The notes beneath the pieces were generated by a model that saw only the letters and a list, made by a program, of their open reading frames with translations, was not told where the DNA came from and ran no database searches. Shown here piece after piece: positions 1 through 5,543 of a DNA stretch of 64,000 nt (position 1 is the stretch's first letter; the number at the start of each line of letters is the position of its first letter). Origin of the DNA: Bacteroidales bacterium (GTDB taxonomy: Bacteria > Bacteroidota > Bacteroidia > Bacteroidales > WCHB1-69); NCBI GenBank assembly GCA_024400835.1, contig JAKSMC010000017.1:1-64000 (forward strand), read 5' to 3'. The translations under genes and the position numbers were made by a program.

Positions 1-54
1 GCTTGTAATACTTGTTGTTCTTCTGAACAATATCCGAATTGCTCAAACACATAT

Positions 55-90
55 AGTTTTGCGTCCTATTATTTTCTTTATGTTAAAAAC
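55..90. repeat. dispersed ~34-bp motif, copy 1
   Basis: Reads GTTTTGCGTC, then CTATTATTTTCTTTATG, then TTAAAAAC. It matches copies at 1669, 3202, 4292, 4575 and, more weakly, 31104. It lies outside coding sequence, about 210 bp beyond the stop of the small secreted protein. Positions 91-297 hold nothing I can call with confidence. A short open stretch there on the minus strand is probably noncoding or a decayed gene end. Positions 238-255 share a CCCGTCACGRTATGGG stretch with 4607-4624. Confidence 0.6.
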
Positions 91-297
91 GTAACGTACT
101 CAAGACAGCACTTCCCCTTCGGAATGTTGCTGCTTGACAGAGTACTTCACCTCTTTGCCATTGATATAGATGGTTACCGTGCGGGGGCTGGCTGGTCTTT
201 GCCATAAACTGATATTTTGGCAATAGATGGCCTAAACGCCCGTCACGGTATGGGACGGTTACGGGAAAACGCTGTCGCTGGTTTAGCGATGAAGATT

Positions 298-756
298 TCA
301 TTCGGAGTTTTTTTTCTTTTTTCTATTAGCAATGTCTCTTTTAATGATGTCATTGATGACTCGTTGTAATTCTTCATCAAACAATACACATCGTCCGTTT
401 TTTTCCATAGCACCCCTTCCGTCAGAAAATATCATGTCATATTCTTCGCTATGAGGCTTTAAAACTACTATTCTTTGACTAACATTAGGAAATTTGCATT
501 TGTCCGATGCATTTGCATAAACAAGAGAATCAATGTGTGATGAAATGAATGAATACGTTAATGTGTCTCCAATATAAATCCATAGAGACTCTCTATTACA
601 AAAATTCCAGCCATGATAGTCATACGGTGTCAATATGATTTCTTCTGGATCATAATAATGAATATAAATATGCTGTGCTTTTAAAGCATTCAGTGTCATC
701 ATGTTAATTATGACAAAGAATAATAACTTTGCCATATTATTGTATCTTTTCATCAT
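298..756 (-). CDS. small secreted protein, unknown function
   Basis: A 152-residue protein with an N-terminal signal peptide: Lys/Arg near the start, a hydrophobic stretch around residues 8-26, and ALKAQ as a plausible signal peptidase I site. The mature part is rich in aromatic and acidic residues and ends in a lysine-rich tail (RKKKKNSE). I do not recognise a family. The chosen start is the first of two adjacent ATG codons at 756; an internal ATG at 735 would shorten the n-region. The gene overlaps the stop of an upstream truncated reading frame (737-902), an overlap typical of operon neighbours. It was probably co-transcribed with a gene now lost to recombination, which may leave it without its original promoter. 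Confidence 0.6.
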   Translation of the reverse strand: MMKRYNNMAKLLFFVIINMMTLNALKAQHIYIHYYDPEEIILTPYDYHGWNFCNRESLWIYIGDTLTYSFISSHIDSLVYANASDKCKFPNVSQRIVVLKPHSEEYDMIFSDGRGAMEKNGRCVLFDEELQRVINDIIKRDIANRKKKKNSE

Positions 757-902
757 TTTGATTGACAATTTTTTTGTTAGAAGTTGAATTCTCAGTTGTT
801 ACGGGTGTGCCGTTGTGTTTTTTTCGAGTCACTTGACCTTCAGATATTTCGCCTAATGCTTTTGCAGTCTTTTGTTCAGTGCGAGTGATTACCCATTTTT
901 GT
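737..902 (-). pseudogene. 3' remnant of an unknown gene
   Basis: An open frame of about 55 codons (starting QKWVITRTEQKT, ending NQNDEKIQ) has no start codon. It begins exactly where the 955-bp repeat ends at 903, and its stop overlaps the next gene's start by about 20 bp. It is out of frame with the antirepressor copy. I infer it is the C-terminal end of a gene whose 5' part was replaced when the antirepressor segment was inserted or recombined here. The product is not recognisable. Confidence 0.45.
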
Positions 903-1578
903 TGCTTTCTGATATTTCCTTAGTGGAAAGTTCTGCCAGCATATTCAAAACCAATTCCTTGTTGGTCATGTTGTCGCGCAAATTTTCCTTGGTCAACCCT
1001 TTAAAGCGTTTGTACTCGCGTGCCGACATGTCCGACCACGCCTTGTAAATGATGTCAGTGAGGGCGGCAAATTGCTGCCCTTCTTCCAGTCCGTGCTTCT
1101 TCCATTCGTCCGTCAATTCTTTGCGGATTTCAATGGATTTGAGCCGCTGATTGATCCAATTGTCAGAATATCCTAATCGTTTATAGTCGGCCATAGCCTG
1201 GTTGATGGAAAGTTCAGGGTCAAGCATCTGGTCAATGCGTTGGGATGCCACTTGTGCCATCCATTGTTTAAAAGGCTCGGCTTTCGGCGAAGGAATGGAC
1301 TGAATGATACGGAAAATCTGTTCTGTGTCAGCCACATCCGTCATTCTCATTTTACCATCTACAGCTCGCATTTTGAAACCGTTACAATTTGTAACGGTTT
1401 GATTTCCCTCGTCTATTAGACGTTTCTTTAAAACGCGCCAATACGTTTGCGGGTTCTTGCTTTCGCTCAACACGGCGCAAACATCTACCACAGAAAAATA
1501 CCATTTTCCCTGTTCGTCGTCCCAAACGGTTCTTACCTGTTTGGACTCAAATAGTTGGATTTGTTCTTTTTTCGTCAT
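889..1578 (-). CDS. 3'-truncated Bro-N/antirepressor-like protein, copy 1
   Basis: A 229-residue protein whose first 225 or so residues are identical to the 290-residue copy at 3329-4201. It ends in a foreign four-residue tail (NKNG) because the repeat stops at 903. The N-terminal part (VRTVWDDEQGKWYFSVVDVC) is the Bro-N/antirepressor fold common in phage and Bacteroidetes mobile-element regulators. The C-terminal segment of the full copy (about 65 residues) is lost. The start is ATG at 1578; an upstream in-frame TTG at 1617 is possible. The promoter and palindromic operator are at 1827-1853, which gives a leader of about 250 nt. The truncated protein may still be expressed and could act as a dominant-negative or altered-specificity variant; this is inference. 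Confidence 0.7.
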   Translation of the reverse strand: MTKKEQIQLFESKQVRTVWDDEQGKWYFSVVDVCAVLSESKNPQTYWRVLKKRLIDEGNQTVTNCNGFKMRAVDGKMRMTDVADTEQIFRIIQSIPSPKAEPFKQWMAQVASQRIDQMLDPELSINQAMADYKRLGYSDNWINQRLKSIEIRKELTDEWKKHGLEEGQQFAALTDIIYKAWSDMSAREYKRFKGLTKENLRDNMTNKELVLNMLAELSTKEISESNKNG

Positions 1579-1668
1579 CAGTGGTTTATTATTAGAATGA
1601 GTTAATTCTTTTTGCAAACGATATTTTCAGTTTTTTTCGGATTGTTATAAAAGTTCTGGAACATTTAT

Positions 1669-1702
1669 GTTTTGCGTCTTATAATTTTCTTTTGTTAAAA
1701 AC
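1669..1702. repeat. dispersed ~34-bp motif, copy 2
   Basis: GTTTTGCGTC-TTATAATTTTCTTTTG-TTAAAAAC, inside the untranslated leader of antirepressor copy 1. It is the same as the motif at 4292 because both lie in the 955-bp repeat. Confidence 0.65.
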
Positions 1703-1826
1703 AATGATTTGGGACAAGATGTTCTTATTTGAGAGGATTGCAGCTGCCACGACCACTGCTTACCCCGTCTTTCAGTATAAGCCACGTGATTACTGCTACA
1801 ATTATTAGTTCTAACATCTCTGTGAA

Positions 1827-1853
1827 TTTTTGTATGCCGCAAACATACAAAAA
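1827..1853 (-). promoter_or_regulatory. antirepressor copy 1 promoter with palindromic operator
   Basis: A perfect 10-bp inverted repeat, TTTTTGTATG and CATACAAAAA, is separated by 7 bp. The minus-strand -7 box TATGTTTG (1840-1847) overlaps the palindrome, so a bound repressor would block the promoter. The same palindrome stands before panA at 2920-2946. Confidence 0.65.
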
Positions 1854-1883
1854 AATCAATACGGTGGGATGAATATGCGAAAA

Positions 1884-2342
1884 TTATTTCTCGTTAATTC
1901 CAAACATTTTCAGCTTGGCTTTATCCTCATAGTCGCTTTCCGACAATGTACCCGTTATCAGGTCAACATCTTCATCAGACACCTTGCCTTTATACTGCCA
2001 CTCGTTGTATTTTTCCGGTTTTGCCGTTTTCAGACTTGAGCAGTCAACATACGAGTCGTGCTCCAGGAATGCGTATTTGGAGCACTTTATGGGCATCATC
2101 AACCGTTGGCGGCCTGCCGGTATATTCTGATTGATTATGGAATTGATAATCACACCTCCAAAAACGGAGCCGTCTTTGAGTTTGCCAAGCACAATGAAGT
2201 ATTTGTTTCGGCTGGAGTCACCGGGCTTTGGAATGATTCCGTTATCAGCATTCATTTGCATAAGGAACGTGTCTCCTTTTGATACGTTCTCGTTAGCCAA
2301 TTTAGCAACATCGCCTTTTTTGAGAAAGTCTCCGAGTTCCAT
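1884..2342 (-). CDS. toxin-like partner of Panacea antitoxin (panT candidate)
   Basis: A 152-residue protein translated from an ATG whose first base is the last base of the panA stop (TAATG), so the two are translationally coupled. The N-terminus (ELGDFLKKGDVAKLANENVS) is followed by a beta-rich segment: KGDTFLMQM, then NKYFIVLGKLKDGSVFGGVI, then LMMPIKCSKYAFLEHD. This strand pattern, with a G-D-x-F opening, recalls SH3-like barrels of the PemK/MazF type, but I cannot show homology. Panacea-domain antitoxins are known to pair with many unrelated toxins encoded next door, so position is the main argument. A non-toxin accessory role remains possible. Confidence 0.5.
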   Translation of the reverse strand: MELGDFLKKGDVAKLANENVSKGDTFLMQMNADNGIIPKPGDSSRNKYFIVLGKLKDGSVFGGVIINSIINQNIPAGRQRLMMPIKCSKYAFLEHDSYVDCSSLKTAKPEKYNEWQYKGKVSDEDVDLITGTLSESDYEDKAKLKMFGINEK

Positions 2343-2884
2343 TAGGACAGGCAGTCTATTTCTACCATTTCTCTGACATATTCCAAGAACTCCCTGCTGC
2401 ATCCTCCAGCCTCGGCCATATCAACCGGAGAAAGGATGTTCGGATTGGCATTTTTCGCGTTCTCCCACGCCTTGTCATGAGATTTGACAATCAATTCCTG
2501 GAAAGTCAGGTTCTTGTTTTCCTCAATGGATTCATCCAGAAAACGGATTGCAACAGGTGCGATATAGTCCATATTCGGGTCACGTTTGGCCAACAGTATG
2601 TTGTTGGCATCATCGCCAGCCACTTCTATTGCAGAATTGAAAATCTGAATCAATTCTGGGTCTCCATATCCATTATGCCGCATAGCGCCATAAAGTTTGT
2701 CGGGGACAGGGCCATACTGAAGCGCTTTGAAATCATCCTCCACAATTCTTAGACCTTCAGCGGCCAAAGAACTTCTGTCAGCAAAATATAGTATTTTGAA
2801 CAGATGGTATTTGTCAACGCCGCCTGTTTTACGCAGCACATACAGCACTGTTTCAATAAGTTTCTGTTTCAGATATGATTCCAT
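2342..2884 (-). CDS. Panacea-domain (DUF4065/SocA-like) antitoxin
   Basis: A 180-residue protein with the Panacea/DUF4065 signature: KYHLFKILYFADR near residues 24-36, then FKALQYGPVPDKLYGAM around 52-68, and a C-terminal TFQELIVKSHDKAW segment. The family includes SocA and many antitoxins that neutralise chemically diverse toxins and often bind their own promoters. Length fits a stand-alone Panacea domain. It is the first gene of a two-gene operon; the downstream ATG overlaps its stop by one base. Just upstream are a -7 box, a palindrome shared with the antirepressor promoters and a row of 11-bp repeats, which fits autoregulation. I am fairly sure of the family, less sure that the pair is a working toxin-antitoxin system. 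Confidence 0.75.
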   Translation of the reverse strand: MESYLKQKLIETVLYVLRKTGGVDKYHLFKILYFADRSSLAAEGLRIVEDDFKALQYGPVPDKLYGAMRHNGYGDPELIQIFNSAIEVAGDDANNILLAKRDPNMDYIAPVAIRFLDESIEENKNLTFQELIVKSHDKAWENAKNANPNILSPVDMAEAGGCSREFLEYVREMVEIDCLS

Positions 2885-2907
2885 AGTTCGTGTTTTTTAT
2901 CGGGCTG

Positions 2908-2946
2908 CAAAGATACACTTTTTTGTATGTTTGCGCCATACAAAAA
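2908..2946 (-). promoter_or_regulatory. panAT promoter and palindromic operator
   Basis: The -7 box TATCTTTG (minus strand, 2908-2915) lies 24 bp from the panA ATG. Directly upstream is the inverted repeat TTTTTGTATG (2920-2929) and CATACAAAAA (2937-2946) with a 7-bp spacer, the same arms and spacing as at 1827-1853. The spacer also creates a + strand TATGTTTG box (2926-2933), so a divergent promoter is possible. Confidence 0.6.
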
Positions 2947-2992
2947 CAATACAAAAACAATACATAAACAATACAAAAACAAACAAACGGAA
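2938..2992. repeat. 11-bp tandem repeats upstream of panA
   Basis: Four units of ATACAAAAACA (one with T for A) follow each other with 11-bp period, then decay into CAAACAAACGG. Each unit extends the CATACAAAAA arm of the operator, so the tract looks like iterated half-sites on one face of the helix. Confidence 0.6.
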
Positions 2993-3002
2993 ATGCAACG
3001 AT

Positions 3003-3200
3003 CTATACTCCACCATGCACGGCGTCATTCGCGCCAAGTTTGCTGAAGTTGACGAGATACTTGTCGCCGTAATAATCAGCCACCAGGTCCGCAAAAGCGT
3101 CGATATTGCGCTCAAGCGGCGCGTGAAACCAGTCCGACATCGAACGCCTTATCCGCACATTGCCCGAAGCCCTCTTCCCCGACTTCGTGGCCACCCCGTT
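3003..3200 (-). pseudogene. 3' remnant of an unknown gene
   Basis: About 65 open codons ending in VHGGV and a stop at 3003. The segment includes SMSDWFHAPLERNID and FADLVADYYGDKY, which look like real coding sequence (mixed helix, sensible composition). No start or promoter is visible: upstream the frame runs straight into the 34-bp motif at 3202-3236. I read it as the tail of a gene cut at the motif. I do not recognise the family. Confidence 0.4.
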
Positions 3201-3201
3201 T

Positions 3202-3236
3202 GTTTTGTGACTTATAATTTTCTTTATGTTAAAAAC
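3202..3236. repeat. dispersed ~34-bp motif, copy 3
   Basis: GTTTTGTGAC-TTATAATTTTCTTTATG-TTAAAAAC. It is followed by a short hairpin CTCCC-N9-GGGAG (3235-3253). It separates the gene remnant at 3003-3200 from the full antirepressor gene. Confidence 0.6.
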
Positions 3237-3328
3237 TCCCTGTACCATTGGGAGCAACCAAGATGCTTGGCTTATTAGGAAACATCTCAAATTGGATGGT
3301 TAGGTCTTTCAATTTCACTCAATTTCAC

Positions 3329-4201
3329 TCAATCCCTCGACGACGATTCATTAGCTTCATCAAAGGTTAATTCTTTATCCTTCCGTTCTTTCAAAAGATG
3401 TTTTGCATTTTGCGGTGTAATAACAGCTTTCCCTGTTTGTTCTTCCAATTCCAATCTGGCATTTCGGGCGATGTTGCCACCATCCGCCGCTGCCTGCGCG
3501 TGTTCTGTGAAAGTGGATGGATTTCTGCTTTCTGATATTTCCTTAGTGGAAAGTTCTGCCAGCATATTCAAAACCAATTCCTTGTTGGTCATGTTGTCGC
3601 GCAAATTTTCCTTGGTCAACCCTTTAAAGCGTTTGTACTCGCGTGCCGACATGTCCGACCACGCCTTGTAAATGATGTCAGTGAGGGCGGCAAATTGCTG
3701 CCCTTCTTCCAGTCCGTGCTTCTTCCATTCGTCCGTCAATTCTTTGCGGATTTCAATGGATTTGAGCCGCTGATTGATCCAATTGTCAGAATATCCTAAT
3801 CGTTTATAGTCGGCCATAGCCTGGTTGATGGAAAGTTCAGGGTCAAGCATCTGGTCAATGCGTTGGGATGCCACTTGTGCCATCCATTGTTTAAAAGGCT
3901 CGGCTTTCGGCGAAGGAATGGACTGAATGATACGGAAAATCTGTTCTGTGTCAGCCACATCCGTCATTCTCATTTTACCATCTACAGCTCGCATTTTGAA
4001 ACCGTTACAATTTGTAACGGTTTGATTTCCCTCGTCTATTAGACGTTTCTTTAAAACGCGCCAATACGTTTGCGGGTTCTTGCTTTCGCTCAACACGGCG
4101 CAAACATCTACCACAGAAAAATACCATTTTCCCTGTTCGTCGTCCCAAACGGTTCTTACCTGTTTGGACTCAAATAGTTGGATTTGTTCTTTTTTCGTCA
4201 T
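3329..4201 (-). CDS. Bro-N/antirepressor-like protein, full-length copy 2
   Basis: A 290-residue protein. Residues 1-110 carry the Bro-N-like region (QIQLFESKQVRTVWDDEQGK, then WYFSVVDVCAVL). The middle is helical with DYKRLGYSDNWINQRLKSIE and EWKKHGLEEG, and the C-terminal 65 residues (from RNPSTFTEHAQ through LLKERKDKELTFD) are missing from copy 1. Proteins of this type are usually annotated as prophage antirepressors; in phages they relieve repression or bind DNA. No phage structural genes are near. The start is ATG at 4201; an in-frame TTG at 4240 is an alternative. The promoter is at 4463-4470 inside a degenerate copy of the shared palindrome. Confidence 0.75.
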   Translation of the reverse strand: MTKKEQIQLFESKQVRTVWDDEQGKWYFSVVDVCAVLSESKNPQTYWRVLKKRLIDEGNQTVTNCNGFKMRAVDGKMRMTDVADTEQIFRIIQSIPSPKAEPFKQWMAQVASQRIDQMLDPELSINQAMADYKRLGYSDNWINQRLKSIEIRKELTDEWKKHGLEEGQQFAALTDIIYKAWSDMSAREYKRFKGLTKENLRDNMTNKELVLNMLAELSTKEISESRNPSTFTEHAQAAADGGNIARNARLELEEQTGKAVITPQNAKHLLKERKDKELTFDEANESSSRD

Positions 4202-4291
4202 CAGTGGTTTATTATTAGAATGAGTTAATTCTTTTTGCAAACGATATTTTCAGTTTTTTTCGGATTGTTATAAAAGTTCTGGAACATTTAT

Positions 4292-4325
4292 GTTTTGCGT
4301 CTTATAATTTTCTTTTGTTAAAAAC
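4292..4325. repeat. dispersed ~34-bp motif, copy 4
   Basis: Identical to copy 2 (it lies in the 955-bp repeat), in the leader of the full-length antirepressor-like gene. Confidence 0.65.
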
Positions 4326-4449
4326 AATGATTTGGGACAAGATGTTCTTATTTGAGAGGATTGCAGCTGCCACGACCACTGCTTACCCCGTCTTTCAGTA
4401 TAAGCCACGTGATTACTGCTACAATTATTAGTTCTAACATCTCTGTGAA

Positions 4450-4476
4450 TTTTTGTGTGCCGCAAACATACAAAAA
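4450..4476 (-). promoter_or_regulatory. antirepressor copy 2 promoter, operator with one mutated base
   Basis: TTTTTGTGTG-N7-CATACAAAAA: the left arm has G at 4457 where the other two operators have A. The -7 box TATGTTTG (minus, 4463-4470) is intact, so promoter strength should be kept while operator symmetry is reduced. Confidence 0.55.
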
Positions 4477-4495
4477 AATCGGAATTATCCCTCCC

Positions 4496-4575
4496 GTATT
4501 GTAGAGAGATTCCTACGCGGTCGCGTGACGTGGCAAACGTTGGAGATTCCGCTTCGCTCCCTGCGGTCGCAGCGG
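4496..4575. repeat. extragenic repeat with internal GGAGATTCC/GCGGTCGC duplications
   Basis: Two partly matching units, AGAGATTCCTACGCGGTCGC and GGAGATTCCGCTTCGCTCCC followed by TGCGGTCGC, sit next to each other in a GC-rich patch unlike the surrounding AT-rich DNA. This looks like the extragenic elements scattered in many bacterial genomes. It does not appear coding. Confidence 0.45.
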
Positions 4576-4605
4576 TTTTGCGTCTAATAATTTTCTTTAT
4601 GTTAA
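4575..4605. repeat. dispersed ~34-bp motif, copy 5
   Basis: GTTTTGCGTC-TAATAATTTTCTTTATG-TTAA, followed directly by the hairpin CCCC-N10-GGGG (4607-4623). It lies just past the lipoprotein stop. Confidence 0.55.
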
Positions 4606-4646
4606 TCCCCGTCACGATATGGGGTGAAAATAATTTAGTAGGATTT

Positions 4647-5279
4647 TTACTGAACTTGCGGCACAAGATATTCATATACATCTTTCCACTTTATTGTTTT
4701 TTCAAATTCTTTTGTAGATATGGGAGATAGAGAGTCTGTTTCTATAATCGTATTTATCAGTTTAAATGTAGTGCTTTCCGCATCAAAAAAATGATCGAAG
4801 AATTCTGTGTCGTGCCAGAACCTGTCAGGATACTCAATACTATTAACTGTCAAATTATCAAATAAATAAAAGTTATTGATATTATTTGACAAACTCATTA
4901 TATGGACACTTCTATGACTATTAACATCTATAATAAAATATTGGCGAAAGTTTGAAGCCCACCCCGAGGGTCCCACAAGCATACAATTTACAATCAGAAA
5001 TTTTCCTAAAAGATAATATTTTCCTTCTTCCAAATTGAAAAAATGAAAGTCGTCTTCTTGCGGAACGAACTTGTTCCGTAACATCGTTACTATATGAGTT
5101 TTTTGGATAGAATCTGTGATAAGGATAGGATAAACGGTGTCTGTTGGGGAATAGTTTACTTCGCCAAGAAACAATACCCCATCATTATCAGGAGGAGTAC
5201 TATTATTCGATGGCTTTGAATCCTTGCAACAACAGACAAATCCCAACACAATCATTAGTGTTATAATTTGATGTTTCAT
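4647..5279 (-). CDS. lipoprotein of unknown function
   Basis: A 210-residue protein with a type II signal peptide: MKHQ, a hydrophobic run, and a lipobox-like LGFVCCC with the lipidated Cys at 16-18, followed by a low-complexity linker (SKPSNNSTPPDNDG). The remainder has no motif I know. It is likely anchored in the outer or inner membrane facing the periplasm. The start is ATG at 5279; the in-frame TTG further up would spoil the n-region. A -7 box TATCTTTG (minus, 5351-5358) lies 72 bp upstream. The single-gene unit ends near the 34-bp motif at 4575 and belongs by position to the accessory island. Confidence 0.65.
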   Translation of the reverse strand: MKHQIITLMIVLGFVCCCKDSKPSNNSTPPDNDGVLFLGEVNYSPTDTVYPILITDSIQKTHIVTMLRNKFVPQEDDFHFFNLEEGKYYLLGKFLIVNCMLVGPSGWASNFRQYFIIDVNSHRSVHIMSLSNNINNFYLFDNLTVNSIEYPDRFWHDTEFFDHFFDAESTTFKLINTIIETDSLSPISTKEFEKTIKWKDVYEYLVPQVQ

Positions 5280-5464
5280 AGTTTTAACGGCCTCCAAACA
5301 AGTTTTCTATATGAATGATATTGGAAAATCCAAGAATAAAATAGCGATCGCAAAGATAGTAAAAAAGAAACTGTGTGTGGAGTTTTTTTTCGTTTTGTAC
5401 CTGTAGGATAAAGATGGTTCAGGTTCTCAAAGCATTAGTCGAAGATGATTGTATGTTGAAAAAT

Positions 5465-5496
5465 AAGAGCCCGTCAGCAAATGCCGACGGGCTCTT
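5465..5496. terminator. bidirectional hairpin terminator
   Basis: AAGAGCCCGTC and GACGGGCTCTT form a perfect 11-bp stem around a GCAAATGCC-containing loop. It lies 48 bp past the stop of the T9SS protein. The bases 5280-5464 otherwise hold only the lipoprotein promoter. Confidence 0.85.
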
Positions 5497-5543
5497 ATAT
5501 CTTTAGAACAAAAACTCCAAGGCCGACGGTCAAGAGCCTACGT

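Larger units (their letters stand above)
903..1857. repeat. 955-bp direct repeat, copy A
   Basis: Aligns without gaps to 3526-4480 (offset 2623) by direct reading. The only mismatch I found is A1834 versus G4457. It contains the promoter, leader, 34-bp motif and first ~225 codons of the antirepressor-like gene. Flanking sequences differ on both sides, so this is a segmental duplication, not a whole-gene copy. Confidence 0.9.
3526..4480. repeat. 955-bp direct repeat, copy B
   Basis: Partner of 903-1857; see that entry. This copy is contiguous with the complete 3' end of the gene, so it is more likely the parental copy. Confidence 0.9.

Noticed and set aside
83-301. 72-codon minus-strand frame
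   Set aside because: No start context or family, and the alternative frame with VTIYINGKEVKY is interrupted by a stop; not supportable as a gene.
1645-1842. 65-codon open frame in the antirepressor leader
   Set aside because: Starts at TTG inside the -7 box, no family resemblance, runs through the 34-bp motif; better explained as untranslated leader.
889-4240. Prophage
   Set aside because: Antirepressor-like genes alone; no integrase, terminase, capsid or tail genes nearby.
55-4605. Integron gene cassettes with attC sites
   Set aside because: The motif ends GTTAAAA or GTTAATC, not a clean GTTRRRY, lacks the paired inner boxes, and no integron integrase is in the window. Kept only as a dispersed motif.
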